Source of the DNA: Actinomadura hibisca NBRC 15177
GTDB taxonomy: Bacteria; Actinomycetota; Actinomycetes; Streptosporangiales; Streptosporangiaceae
Assembly: GCF_001552635.1 (NCBI RefSeq)
Contig: NZ_BCRO01000010.1
Coordinates: 120,623 to 184,622, forward strand
Direction: 5' to 3'
Length of the DNA: 64,000 bases
Below the pieces are notes generated by a model, which worked only from the letters and a program-made list of their open reading frames with translations, ran no database searches and was not told the origin of the DNA. Made by a program: the position numbers and the translations under genes. Every line of letters starts with the position of its first letter. Position 1 is the stretch's first letter. Below are positions 1 to 8,361 of the stretch, one piece after another.

Positions 1-341
1 AGCCCGGCCGCCGCGTAGGGGAACAGGTTGGAGGTGTGCTCGATGTCGGGCGCCAGCACGCGGCTCCCGGGCGGCAGCGACGCCGCCACCGGCGCCAGCA
101 CCTGCGAGGCGGCCGCGCCGACCGAGACGTCATCGGCTGCGGCCCCGACCAGCCCCGCGAACGCGGCCCGCGCCCGCTCGACGGCCGGGTCCCAGCGGTC
201 CCAGCCGTTGGCGCCGCGCCGCCACTCGTCCAGCGGCCCCTGCAACGCCTCGAACGACGCGCGCGGCGGCACCCCGTAGCTGGCGGTGTTCAACCATCCC
301 GGCTCCACGTCCCAGGACGCGGCCACATCCCCGATCTTCAC
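1..341 (-). CDS. Class V aminotransferase-like PLP enzyme, N-terminal part (cut by window edge)
   Basis: About 113 N-terminal residues are visible; the gene runs off the left edge. The stretch WLNTASYGVPP near residue 15 matches the opening of class V aminotransferases and cysteine-desulfurase-like proteins, and the later RVLAPDIEHTSNLFPYAA matches the segment before the cofactor-binding core in that fold. A GTG at 341 is the first start after an in-frame TAG at 351-353. The PLP lysine lies outside the window, so the exact reaction (desulfurase, transaminase or epimerase-like) cannot be set. It is transcribed in the same direction as the downstream-coordinate GlxA-type regulator and may follow it. 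Confidence 0.7.
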   Translation of the reverse strand, partial: MKIGDVAASWDVEPGWLNTASYGVPPRASFEALQGPLDEWRRGANGWDRWDPAVERARAAFAGLVGAAADDVSVGAAASQVLAPVAASLPPGSRVLAPDIEHTSNLFPYAAAG

Positions 342-373
342 ATCGCCACTCTAACCAGGACAGAGAGGACGTC

Positions 374-1357
374 TCAGGAGAGACGTGCGGGATGGCCCCT
401 GAACGCCGCCCCATCCGCGTGCGAGCTGCGAAAGGTGCGGCGGTAGGTGTCGGGCGGCACCCCGACGGTGCGGTTGAAGTGCCTGCGCAGCGTCGTCGCC
501 GTCCCCATGCCCGTGGCCGTCGCGATGGCCTCGACGCCGTCGTCGGTCAGCTCCAGCAACTCCTGCGCGCGGCGGATCCGCTGGACCAGCAGCCATTGCA
601 GCGGGGTGGTGCCGGTCACCGACCTGAAGTGGCGGCCCAGGTTGCGCGAGCTCATGGCGGCCTGGCGGGCCAGGTCCTCGACCGTCAGAGGATGGTCCAG
701 GCGTTCGATCACCCACGGGAGCAGCTCGGCGAGCGGGTGGTCCTCCCGGGCGGGCATCGGCGAGGCGATGAACTGGGCCTGCCCGCCGTCCCGGTGCGGC
801 GGCACGACCAGGCGGCGCGCGACGGCGTTGGCGACCGTCGAGCCGTGGTCAAGTCGGACGAGGTGCAGGCACAGGTCCAGCGCGGCGGCCTTGCCAGCGG
901 AGGTCAGCACGCTGCCGTTGTCCACGTAGAGGACGTCGGGATCGACCTCGACGCGGGGATGGCGCTCGGCCAGGACGTCGGTGTGCGCCCAGTGCGTGGT
1001 CGCGCGCCGCCCGTCCAGCAGACCGGCGGCGGCCAGCACGAACGCGCCCGTGCAGAGCGCGGCCACGCGCGCGCCCGCCTCGTGCGCCGCGCGGACCGCA
1101 TCGAGCAGGTCGGCGGGCGGGGGCACGTCGACGTCGGCCCACGCGGGGACGATGACGGTGTCGGCGCTGGCCAGCCGGTCGAAGCCGTCGTCGGGCTCCA
1201 GCCGGAACCGGCCCGCCCGCACCGCGTCCGACCCGCAACCGACGAGTTCGTACCAGGGGCCGGTCACGGCGGCCGGGGCGGGCCCGAACACCTCGAACGC
1301 CACGGACAGCTCGAAATGCAACATCCCGTCGGTGATGGCCACCGCGACTGTGTTCAT
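374..1357 (-). CDS. GlxA family transcriptional regulator (DJ-1/PfpI domain plus AraC HTH)
   Basis: A protein of 327 residues. The N-terminal half is a DJ-1/PfpI-like sensor domain with the typical nucleophile-elbow stretch RVAALCTGAFVLAAAGLL and the following TTHW. The C-terminal third is an AraC/XylS double helix-turn-helix, with LARQAAMSSRNLGRHFRSVTG as the first HTH and a second ending in GVPPDTYRRTFR. This architecture is that of GlxA-type activators. I chose the ATG at 1357 (MNTVAVAIT); an in-frame ATG at 1378 is an alternative. The gene is divergent from the reductase at 1456, its most likely target besides itself. Ligand unknown. Confidence 0.88.
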   Translation of the reverse strand: MNTVAVAITDGMLHFELSVAFEVFGPAPAAVTGPWYELVGCGSDAVRAGRFRLEPDDGFDRLASADTVIVPAWADVDVPPPADLLDAVRAAHEAGARVAALCTGAFVLAAAGLLDGRRATTHWAHTDVLAERHPRVEVDPDVLYVDNGSVLTSAGKAAALDLCLHLVRLDHGSTVANAVARRLVVPPHRDGGQAQFIASPMPAREDHPLAELLPWVIERLDHPLTVEDLARQAAMSSRNLGRHFRSVTGTTPLQWLLVQRIRRAQELLELTDDGVEAIATATGMGTATTLRRHFNRTVGVPPDTYRRTFRSSHADGAAFRGHPARLS

Positions 1358-1455
1358 GTCCGGAATTGTACGACGCATGGCGTTCCAGACACTCGTGCGG
1401 CGGGCCCGTCGGCGCGATGATCTCTTCAGCGGATCAAGCGAGCACGGGAGAAACG

Positions 1456-2484
1456 ATGGAATCGCGTCAGGCGGTAGCGGTGTTCGGCGCCTACGGGCAC
1501 ACCGGGCGGTTCGTGGTGGCGGAGCTGCTGGAGCGCGGGTTCGTCCCCGTCCTGTCCGGCCGCGACGCGGGCAAGCTGGAGGCGCTGGCGGCTTCGTCGG
1601 AGCTCGAAGCGCGGCCCGCGACGGCCGACGACCCGGCCTCGCTCGACCGCGCGCTGTCCGGAACCGTCGCGGTCATCAACGCCGCGGGCCCCTTCGCCGC
1701 GACGACCGCCCCGGTGATCGAGGCGGCGCTGCGCGCCGGGATCCCCTACGTGGACGTGGCGGCCGAGATCGAGGCCAACGCCGACACGTTCGCGCACTTC
1801 GGGGAGCGCGCCCGCGCCGCCGGAGCCGTGGTCGTCCCCGCGATGGCCTTCTTCGGCGGCCTCGGCGACCTGCTGGCCACGGTGGCGATGGGCGACTGGA
1901 CGTCGGCCGACGAGGTGCACGTCGCCTACGCGCTGAGCAGCTGGCATCCCACGGCGGGCACGCGCGCGTCGGGCACGGTCTCCCACGACCGGCGGGACGG
2001 CCGGCGCGTCCGGTTCGCCAACGGGAAGCTGGAGTACCACGACGAGGCGCTGCCGTCGCTGAAGTGGACGTTCCCCGAGCCGACGGGCGTCCGGTCCGTC
2101 ATCGGGGAGTTCAGCATGGCCGACGTGGTGACGATCCCCAGCCACTTCGCCGTCCCGAGGCTGCACTCGTACATGACGGCCGAGGCGGTCGGCGACCTGT
2201 CGGCCCCGGACACGCCCGAGCCGGCGGCGGCCGACGAGCGCGGACGGTCCGACCAGACGTTCCTGGTCGACGTCGTCGTGCGGTCCGGCGGGACGGAGCG
2301 GCGCGCGACGGCGAGCGGCCAGGACATCTACGCCATCACGGCGCCGCTGGCGGTGGAGGCGGTCGCCCGCATCCTGACCGGACGGACCAGGACCACCGGG
2401 GTCGCCTCCGCCGGGGAGATCTTCGACGCGGCCGACTTCCTCGGCGCGCTGTCGGAGCACCTGACGTTCGAGCTGCACCAGTAG
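1456..2484 (+). CDS. Saccharopine dehydrogenase-like NAD(P)-binding oxidoreductase
   Basis: A 342-residue protein opening with a Rossmann fold: AVFGAYGHTGRFVV is a GxxGxTG dinucleotide-binding loop, followed by a basic SGRD at the end of beta-2 that suggests NADP(H). The rest resembles the saccharopine dehydrogenase-like and trans-acting enoyl reductase-like group of actinobacteria. The ATG at 1456 follows GGGAG at 1446-1450. It lies about 100 bp from the divergent GlxA-type regulator, suggesting local control. The substrate cannot be read from sequence. Confidence 0.82.
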   Translation: MESRQAVAVFGAYGHTGRFVVAELLERGFVPVLSGRDAGKLEALAASSELEARPATADDPASLDRALSGTVAVINAAGPFAATTAPVIEAALRAGIPYVDVAAEIEANADTFAHFGERARAAGAVVVPAMAFFGGLGDLLATVAMGDWTSADEVHVAYALSSWHPTAGTRASGTVSHDRRDGRRVRFANGKLEYHDEALPSLKWTFPEPTGVRSVIGEFSMADVVTIPSHFAVPRLHSYMTAEAVGDLSAPDTPEPAAADERGRSDQTFLVDVVVRSGGTERRATASGQDIYAITAPLAVEAVARILTGRTRTTGVASAGEIFDAADFLGALSEHLTFELHQ

Positions 2485-2588
2485 TCCAGCGAAGGCGGTG
2501 ACGGCCCCGCGAGGCCGTCACCGCCTCCTTTGAAGTTGAGCCCTGTGCTCACCCATCACGGCCGAGGAGCCCATCGGACCTGCGCCGT

Positions 2589-2951
2589 TCAGGCCGGACG
2601 CTCCGTGAGCAGATCGAGCGCCCGGGCGAGGGTCATCCCGGGATCGACAGGGAGACCGACGTCCTCACGACACCCTTCAGGCGCGGCGGCCAGGACGATG
2701 CGACCTTCCGCCGCGCCGATCCGCTCCACCGTGTAGCGCAGGGCCGCCCGACCGTAGGCGTCGCAGTCGCGCACGTTGGTCAGATCGACCGCCACGCGCA
2801 GCGGCCCGCTGAGGACGGCGACGCGGTCGGCCCAGCGACGGAGCTGCGACTCGGTGCGCCGGTCGAGATCCCCGCTGAGCAGGAGCACGACGCATCCGCG
2901 CTCGACGGCGAGCATCACCGTCAGGGGAAGGGCTTCGTCGGTGTCGTCCAT
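2589..2951 (-). CDS. STAS domain protein (anti-sigma factor antagonist-like)
   Basis: A 120-residue single STAS domain: VVLLLSGDLDRRTESQLRRW is strand-helix 1 and VAVDLTNVRDCDAYGRAALR the conserved loop-helix. In SpoIIAA-type antagonists that loop carries a phosphorylatable Ser or Thr after Asp (DSSG or DSTG); here the equivalent reads CDAYG, so the phosphoacceptor appears absent. The protein may therefore act as an unphosphorylatable binder or be specialised for another partner. No kinase or phosphatase partner gene lies beside it. Cytosolic. Confidence 0.75.
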   Translation of the reverse strand: MDDTDEALPLTVMLAVERGCVVLLLSGDLDRRTESQLRRWADRVAVLSGPLRVAVDLTNVRDCDAYGRAALRYTVERIGAAEGRIVLAAAPEGCREDVGLPVDPGMTLARALDLLTERPA

Positions 2952-3175
2952 GGAGTGCTCTCATAGCCCGGGACGAGACCGGGAAGGGACCCGGGGCGCC
3001 GCGGGATCGGCTCGGAGCCGCCATTCTTGCACGGTGCAATGAACGCGCGGGAAGGTGCCTCGGCCGAACGAGCGGCCCGTCACCCACGCCGATAAAGGCC
3101 CGCAGCGAACCCGAGCTGGAAAGAACTACTCCGGCTCGGACAGAGCAACGACGGGCGACCGCTTGCAGACGGCCC

Positions 3176-3616
3176 TCAGTCGAGTTCCTCGGCGAGCCCG
3201 ACGACGATGCCCTCGGGACCGCGGACGTAGCAGAGCCGGTAGATGTTCTCGTACTGCACGATCTCGCCGACCACTTCGGCGCCGTGTGCCCGCAGGCGGG
3301 CAACGACATCCTCAATGTCGTCGACGGCGAACATGACGCGACGAAGGCCGAGCGTGTTCGCTGGGGCGTCCTTCGGCTCAGGAGTAATGGCCTTCGGCCG
3401 GTGGAACTTCGCCAGCTCCACCCGCCCATGACCGCCCGGGACCCGCAGCATGGCGACGTCCTGCCGGACGTCATCGAGCCCGATGACACGCTCCGCCCCG
3501 CGCCATTCGAGCGGCCCTTTGCCTTCGAACTCCAGGCCGAGTTCGACGAAGAACGCGATGACGGCCTCAAGGTCGTCAACGACGATCAGAACGTTGTCCA
3601 TCCGCCGGACCACCAT
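3176..3616 (-). CDS. VOC family (glyoxalase/dioxygenase-fold) protein
   Basis: 146 residues with the paired beta-alpha-beta-beta-beta modules of the vicinal oxygen chelate fold: MDNVLIVVDDLEAVIAFFVE opens module 1 and RVMFAVDDIEDVVARLRAHG opens module 2, ending in YVRGPEGIVVGLAEEL. The usual first metal ligand (His or Gln in strand 1) is not obvious, as the position reads Asn, so catalysis is uncertain. The start ATG at 3616 has a strong GGAGGAGG ribosome-binding site. It stands alone between divergent or unrelated genes. It could be a glyoxalase, a resistance-type binding protein or a dioxygenase. Confidence 0.82.
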   Translation of the reverse strand: MVVRRMDNVLIVVDDLEAVIAFFVELGLEFEGKGPLEWRGAERVIGLDDVRQDVAMLRVPGGHGRVELAKFHRPKAITPEPKDAPANTLGLRRVMFAVDDIEDVVARLRAHGAEVVGEIVQYENIYRLCYVRGPEGIVVGLAEELD

Positions 3617-3847
3617 GCCGGACCTCCTCCATGTGGCACGCCCACGCTAACCGCTACATCAACCACATCCGCCCCTGGGAACTGGCCAAGGCCGAACGCT
3701 CGTGAGGCCGGGCGCCGCGCCAGCCCTCGACGCCGTTCTCGATATCACCACGGGCAGCCGGTGGAAAGCACCGATCTGCAGGGCTTGACTGCGCCCGTGG
3801 ACCCGGCATGATCACTCACAACGAATTGCAAAGAGAAGGGGTGCGCA

Positions 3848-4663
3848 GTGGTCAGGCTGCGTCTGCTGGTCGGCCTCGTTGTGCTCTGCGCGTCCCTCGC
3901 GGCCTGCGGGCGTTCCGGGGACTCGTTGCTCGCCAAGGACACGCTGACCGTGGGTGTGCGGCCGGACCTGCCGGGGCTCGGACACCGCAAGGCGGACGGC
4001 ACGTTCGAGGGGTTCGACATCGACGTGGCCCGTTACGTGGGGGAGCGGCTTGGAAAGAAGGTCCGGTTCGTTCCGGTGCTGGCGAACGACCGCATCCCGG
4101 CGCTCACCTCCGGGCGGGCCGACCTGGTGCTGGCGACGCTGTCGGTGACGCCCGAGCGCAAGACGCAGATCGCGTTCGCCGGACCCTACTTCCTGTCCTA
4201 CCAGGACGTCCTCGTGCGCACCGGCGAGCGGGGCGTCAAGGGCGTCCGCGACCTGAAGGGCCGCAGGTTCTGCGGCGTGGAGGGCGCCGATCCCGTGAAG
4301 CGGCTCCAGGCGCTCAACGGGATGGACAAGGTCACGATCGTGGAGGCCAGGGACTACGACGAGTGCATGACCAAGATCGGCAACGGTGCCGTCGACGCCA
4401 TCACCACCAACGACGTCATCCTCGCCGGACTCGCCAAGCGGGCGGGCGGCCAACGGTACCGCCTGGTCAACGCCCAGATCAGCGAGCAGAGCACCGGCAT
4501 CGGCATCCGGCAGGGCGACCTGGACGGGTGCGAGGCCCTGAACAAGGCCGTCACCCGCATGTACCAGGACGGCACGGCCACGCGGCTGGTGGGCAAGTGG
4601 TTCGCGGGAACCGGCCTCGGCCGCGCGACCGTGCAGGTGCCACAGTTCGAGGGCTGCATGTGA
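3848..4663 (+). CDS. Amino-acid ABC transporter substrate-binding lipoprotein (glutamate-type)
   Basis: 271 residues. A short lipoprotein signal ends in the lipobox LAAC with Cys20. It is followed by a type 2 periplasmic binding fold: TLTVGVRPDLPGLGHR, the cluster 3 signature GFDIDVARYVGERLG and later DLVLATLSVTPER. This suits binding of glutamate, glutamine or another polar amino acid at the outer membrane face. The GTG at 3848 follows AAGGGG at 3836-3841. No permease or ATPase gene is adjacent, so the protein is an orphan solute receptor or works with a distant transporter. Cysteines near the C-terminus (DECM, DGCEA, EGCM) may form disulfides. Confidence 0.87.
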   Translation: MVRLRLLVGLVVLCASLAACGRSGDSLLAKDTLTVGVRPDLPGLGHRKADGTFEGFDIDVARYVGERLGKKVRFVPVLANDRIPALTSGRADLVLATLSVTPERKTQIAFAGPYFLSYQDVLVRTGERGVKGVRDLKGRRFCGVEGADPVKRLQALNGMDKVTIVEARDYDECMTKIGNGAVDAITTNDVILAGLAKRAGGQRYRLVNAQISEQSTGIGIRQGDLDGCEALNKAVTRMYQDGTATRLVGKWFAGTGLGRATVQVPQFEGCM

Positions 4664-4876
4664 ACGGGGCCTGACGCTGCGGCGAAGACCGCTGCTCTGC
4701 AGAACACTTGCGCTAGGGCTGCAACCCGGTCACCAGTTCATGAGTATGGCGCTGTCGTCCTTGGCGATGCTCTGCCCGGTGGGGAGCGCGTCGATGGGGG
4801 CGCCTCTGGCCATGGTCACCGAACGGAGTAGCGGCTACGCTCACGGTGACGCCGGACGCCGCGGGGTGGTCGACGA

Positions 4877-6331
4877 ATGAGGCAGATCGGGCTGGGCTCT
4901 TACGACAAACGTTTGGCGGCTTCGGCCCGCACGCTGCTGGAGTGCCAGGGCTTCGACGGTGGGTGGGGGCTGACGCTTTCTTCGGTGTCTTCGATCGTGA
5001 ACACCAGCGAAGTCCTGGCGGTGCTGCGCGCAGCGAGGATCGGCGGCACCCCGGTTCGGAGCGCCCTGGATTTCCTGGCTGGTTCGATCAAGGAGCACTG
5101 CCGGCCGCGGCAAAAAGGCGGCCGCGGCAAGAACACCAGATTCGTCTGCTTCGGATTGACCGGGCTGCTGCATTACCGGGAGTTCTTCACCCAACCGCAC
5201 GTCTGCGGAACGGCGGCCTGGTGCTTGGACTGGCTGGAGGAGCACCAGATAGGACAGGGCTGGCCCGAGGTCGTCGGTATCGACGACGCCTCACTGCACC
5301 AGACCGCTCTGGCCGTTCTCGCGCTGGCAAGGCTCCGGGACGTCCTGGACGGTCTCGGCCCCGGCCTGTCGCTACCCGGTGGCGGCGACACCACCGCGCT
5401 CGTCGAGCGCACTTCGGCGCTGATCGAGCACGGGCTGGCCGGGCTGCTCTATCACCGCCGTCCCAGCGGCGCCTGGGGGTGGCGGACCTATATCGACACC
5501 GCTCCTTCGCCGAGCAAGACCGCGCTGTGCCTGCTGGCCATCGACGCAGCCACCAGCCGCGACGGAGCCGACCGGGTGCTGGAGGCCGGTGGGGTCGACG
5601 GCCGCCCCGCAGGGCTTCCCGCGCGCGGGATCATCACACAGGCGGGCCAATGGCTGCTCAAGAACCATCACCGCTGGGAGCTGTTCGTCGAGGATGACAA
5701 GGACGTTCAGGGCACCGCCTGGGAACACATGGCCTACGCGCTCGGGACGCAGGCCGTCTTGCGGGCGGGCGCGAACCCGAACGACCAGCGGCTGGTCAAG
5801 GCGTGGAAGCTGATGGACCGGCTCTGGGACGGCCAGGCCGGGCTCTGGAGCGAGCCGGGCGCTTCCGGCCGTCGGGCGACGATCCGGGCCGCCTACTACA
5901 GCGTTTGCGCCTATGAGGAGGCCCGCGCCCGGATCGTGGAGTTGGGCATGAGCGAGCACGACGACGCTCCGACGCGGTTGGAAGCGACTCCGGTGTTGCC
6001 GAGGGAGATCTCCCTGTTCTCCGAGGGGAACCAGATCGTGGTGTCCACCGCGGACGCCTCGGTGAACTGCACGCTCTCGGAGCGGCTGTTCGACCTGGCG
6101 GTCCTGCTCCACCACGAGGCGGAGGGGTTGGCGGTCTGCCAGCTCGCCACGGCGATGCACGTGGCGCCGACCTCGATCGCCAAATACGTCCAGCGGTTGA
6201 ACGCCGCTATCAGTACGAGCTTCGGCGGAGTTCCGATCAGGGTGGTCATCGCCTGTCAGACCCCCGAGGGCAGCGGCTACCAACTCGTCGTTCCCACCGA
6301 GGGCCGCAAAAGCCCGGGACGACCCGCCTAG
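4877..6331 (+). CDS. Alpha/alpha-toroid (prenyltransferase/squalene-cyclase-like) protein with C-terminal winged helix
   Basis: 484 residues, no signal peptide. Residues 1 to about 370 hold helical repeats with QW-like turns such as CQGFDGGWGL and RPSGAWGWRTYID, the signature of prenyltransferase and squalene-oxidase repeat folds. No DDTA or DxDD cyclase motif is visible, so cyclase activity is doubtful. Residues from about 395 look like an OmpR/SARP winged helix: LSERLFDLAVLL, then LATAMHVAPTSIAKYVQRLN, then TPEGSGYQLVVP as the wing. A toroid sensor fused to a DNA-binding domain suggests a transcription regulator. It converges on the NUDIX gene with a 4-bp overlap and lies 0.7 kb before the radical SAM maturase, which has an operator array upstream; the regulatory link is inference. 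Confidence 0.75.
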   Translation: MRQIGLGSYDKRLAASARTLLECQGFDGGWGLTLSSVSSIVNTSEVLAVLRAARIGGTPVRSALDFLAGSIKEHCRPRQKGGRGKNTRFVCFGLTGLLHYREFFTQPHVCGTAAWCLDWLEEHQIGQGWPEVVGIDDASLHQTALAVLALARLRDVLDGLGPGLSLPGGGDTTALVERTSALIEHGLAGLLYHRRPSGAWGWRTYIDTAPSPSKTALCLLAIDAATSRDGADRVLEAGGVDGRPAGLPARGIITQAGQWLLKNHHRWELFVEDDKDVQGTAWEHMAYALGTQAVLRAGANPNDQRLVKAWKLMDRLWDGQAGLWSEPGASGRRATIRAAYYSVCAYEEARARIVELGMSEHDDAPTRLEATPVLPREISLFSEGNQIVVSTADASVNCTLSERLFDLAVLLHHEAEGLAVCQLATAMHVAPTSIAKYVQRLNAAISTSFGGVPIRVVIACQTPEGSGYQLVVPTEGRKSPGRPA

Positions 6332-6846
6332 GCGCGCTCGGCCTCGACCGGATAGTTGTGCAACGCGAACCGGGCCAGGGACCGGACCTGCTCGAAGGTC
6401 GGCAGGTCGTCGAGTTCGTCCAGGCCGAACCAGCGCACGTCATGCACCTCGGCCAGTTCGGCCGCCAGCTCCTGATCCCGATCGGCCGCCACCCGGCGGA
6501 CATAGAAGAACTGCACCAGTGCTGGAGTGGCGAACCCCTCCCGCTCCAGGTCCGCATAGAACGGCACCGGCTCGGGAGTGGCGTTGTCGTCGGGAGGATG
6601 GATCACAGGCTGCGACGACAGCGCCTCGACCAGCAGGCCGGTCTCTTCCTTGAACTCGCGGACGGCGGTCTCGGCGAACGTCTCGCCCGGCTCGATGTGC
6701 CCACCCGGCGGGACCCACTTGTCGAACCGGTTGTGATGGACGAGAAGGACCTCGCCCCGCTCGACCAGGTAGCCCGAGCAGATCAGGACGTGCCCGAGGT
6801 CCTTGCACACCTGGTCGTCCTGGATGAGGATCGAACGTCGCGCCAC
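6328..6846 (-). CDS. NUDIX hydrolase
   Basis: 172 residues. The NUDIX box is complete and canonical: GGHIEPGETFAET followed by AVREFKEETGLL, that is Gx5Ex7REUxEExGU. The flanking strands (GEVLLVHHNRFDKWVPPGG) fit NUDIX enzymes that cleave nucleoside-diphosphate derivatives. GTG start at 6846 with no clear Shine-Dalgarno, so possibly leaderless. It overlaps the end of the toroid gene by 4 bp on the opposite strand and is divergent from the maturase gene. Substrate unknown. Whether it belongs to the RiPP cluster cannot be told from position alone. Confidence 0.9.
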   Translation of the reverse strand: MARRSILIQDDQVCKDLGHVLICSGYLVERGEVLLVHHNRFDKWVPPGGHIEPGETFAETAVREFKEETGLLVEALSSQPVIHPPDDNATPEPVPFYADLEREGFATPALVQFFYVRRVAADRDQELAAELAEVHDVRWFGLDELDDLPTFEQVRSLARFALHNYPVEAERA

Positions 6847-6909
6847 ACGGCCACACTAACCCACGCACCGTGATCGACCCGGGCGGATCACCAAGCCCGC
6901 CGGGGTTGC

Positions 6910-6967
6910 GATGACACGTCCTGACCGGCCGATGACATGTCATCGACCCTGCCATCGAAATGTCATC
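6910..6967. promoter_or_regulatory. Three-site palindromic operator array before the radical SAM gene
   Basis: The central site at 6931-6944 is a perfect 14-bp palindrome, GATGACATGTCATC. A second copy at 6910-6923 matches 11 of 14 positions and a third at 6954-6967 keeps the whole right half (ATGTCATC). Site-to-site offsets are 21 and 23 bp, about two helical turns, so a dimeric regulator could bind all three on one DNA face. The array lies in the 155-bp gap between the divergent NUDIX gene and the maturase. Confidence 0.75.
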
Positions 6968-7001
6968 GGGAAACCGGACGCAACGGCCGGATCGTCCATG
7001 C

Positions 7002-8135
7002 ATGGACACCAGCCTTCTGCGTCCGCGCCGCGGCTTCGCCGAGCGCATCGGCCACGTTTTTCAGACCGTGGTCATCCAGCCGACCAGCCTGTGCCCCGGC
7101 GACTGCCGCTACTGCTACCTGCCGACCAGGAGCAACCGCAACGAGTTGCTGCCCCTGGTCGCGCGAGCGGTGGCGCGCTCGATCGCCGAGCAGGACGCCG
7201 CCGAACCGGTGAACCTGGTCTGGCACGGTGGGGAACCCACCGCGCTGCGGATCACCGAGTTCGTCCGGCGGCTGGAGGCCTTCGAGGAACTGCGCTTGGC
7301 GGGCAAGGTCCGGCACTCGATCCAGACCGGTGCGTTCCTGCTCAATGACCACTGGTGCGGCCTGCTGCGCCGCTACCGATTCGGTGTCGGAGTCAGCATC
7401 GACGGCCCCCGTCAGGCGAACGTGAACCGCGTCGACCGGGCCGGGAAACCGCTGTTCGACCGGGCCATGCGCGGTATCGGCCTGCTACGCCGGCACGAGC
7501 TGGAGTTCAGCGTCATCTGCGTCGTCTCCCCCGAGACCATCGACGACCCGCACACCCTCATGGACTTCTTCGCCGACCTGGGTTGCGTCCAGGTCGGGTT
7601 CAACATCGAGGAGCTCGAAGGGGTCAACACCCGCACACCGGTCACCTCGCAGAACGCCCAGGCGTTCTGGGAAGGCGTGCTGGCCGCCCGCTCCCGCCAC
7701 CCGCACCTGCGAGTCCGTGAGACCGACCAGCTCGCCGCCTACCTCGCCCAAGTCCGCACAGGACGGAAGGAGGAGTGGTCCACCGCCAGACACGACCCGA
7801 TCCCCACCATCGCCTGGAACGGAGACACCGTGCTGATGTCTCCCGAACTGCTCGGCATCAAGGACGCACGCCACCACGACTTCGTCATCGGCAACGTGCT
7901 CACCACCTCGCTGCCCAGCATGTTGCGCACCGCAGAGCAGGTCCCCTACATCCATGACGTCCTCGCGGGCCTGGACGCCTGCGAGAGCACCTGCGGCTAC
8001 TGGGCGTTCTGCCGCGGCGGACACGCCGGCAACAAGTACTTCGAGACCGGCACCTTCACCGCGACCGAGACCGCCCACTGCCGCAACTCCCGCCAAGCCC
8101 TCATCAACGCCTTCGCAACAACGATCAAGGAGTGA
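7002..8135 (+). CDS. amcB: Cyclophane-forming radical SAM/SPASM-type peptide maturase
   Basis: 377 residues. CPGDCRYC at residues 31-38 (Cys31, Cys35, Cys38) is the radical SAM 4Fe-4S motif. VNLVWHGGEPTAL and GVGVSIDGP follow as in FxsB, XyeB and GrrM-type maturases. The C-terminus has a Cys cluster (DACESTCGYWAFC ... HC) for auxiliary iron-sulfur clusters. Enzymes of this group join an aromatic ring to the beta-carbon of the residue two positions later, making three-residue cyclophanes. The next gene, 4 bp downstream, encodes a short peptide ending in such motifs. From memory this family is annotated AmcB; not checked. I chose ATG 7002; an in-frame ATG at 6960 lies inside the operator array. 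Confidence 0.85.
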   Translation: MDTSLLRPRRGFAERIGHVFQTVVIQPTSLCPGDCRYCYLPTRSNRNELLPLVARAVARSIAEQDAAEPVNLVWHGGEPTALRITEFVRRLEAFEELRLAGKVRHSIQTGAFLLNDHWCGLLRRYRFGVGVSIDGPRQANVNRVDRAGKPLFDRAMRGIGLLRRHELEFSVICVVSPETIDDPHTLMDFFADLGCVQVGFNIEELEGVNTRTPVTSQNAQAFWEGVLAARSRHPHLRVRETDQLAAYLAQVRTGRKEEWSTARHDPIPTIAWNGDTVLMSPELLGIKDARHHDFVIGNVLTTSLPSMLRTAEQVPYIHDVLAGLDACESTCGYWAFCRGGHAGNKYFETGTFTATETAHCRNSRQALINAFATTIKE

Positions 8136-8139
8136 AGCC

Positions 8140-8280
8140 GTGTCCGTCCTTCAGCTGCTGGAGACCACGACCGCCACTACCGTGGAGGAGTTCCTCGACG
8201 ACGTCCTCACGGCCGCCCCCGACCTGGCGCCCGAAGCGTTCGACAACCGCCCGACCTGGGACAACTGGAAGAAGCACTAG
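8140..8280 (+). CDS. amcA: Multiple-cyclophane RiPP precursor peptide (AmcA-like)
   Basis: A 46-residue peptide, MSVLQLLETTTATT then VEEFLDDVLTAAPDLAPEA then FDNRPTWDNWKKH. The N-terminal two thirds is an acidic, helical leader; the last 13 residues hold three aromatic-x-x motifs: Phe34-Asp-Asn36, Trp40-Asp-Asn42 and Trp43-Lys-Lys45. FxN, WxN and WxK fit known three-residue cyclophane crosslink sites. The GTG start at 8140 has AAGGAG at 8127-8132, which lies inside the end of the maturase gene, so the two are translationally linked. It is followed by a hairpin and then the pentapeptide-repeat gene. The leader cut site cannot be read; the PEA/FDN junction is one possibility. Confidence 0.8.
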   Translation: MSVLQLLETTTATTVEEFLDDVLTAAPDLAPEAFDNRPTWDNWKKH

Positions 8281-8299
8281 TCCCAACGGGCGACCAGCC

Positions 8300-8338
8300 G
8301 CGTGCCCCGGACAACACCCCCATGGTTCCGGGGCACGC
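8300..8338 (+). terminator. Intercistronic hairpin after the precursor gene
   Basis: An 11-bp perfect stem (8300-8310 with 8328-8338) around a 17-nt loop lies 20 bp after the precursor stop and before the pentapeptide-repeat gene. It has no T-run. It could attenuate transcription or protect the 3' end of the precursor mRNA, giving more precursor than downstream product. Confidence 0.6.
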
Positions 8339-8361
8339 ACCCGACGACGAAGGACACGCAC

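Noticed and set aside
374..1420. Long plus-strand frames opposite the GlxA-type gene and many similar ones elsewhere
   Set aside because: Arg/Gly/Ala-rich shadows typical of high-GC DNA, with no motif or ribosome-binding site.
4732..4813. Minus-strand 27-codon frame ending in AILMNW, a possible small peptide
   Set aside because: Weak ribosome-binding site and no partner gene; no basis to call it a RiPP precursor.
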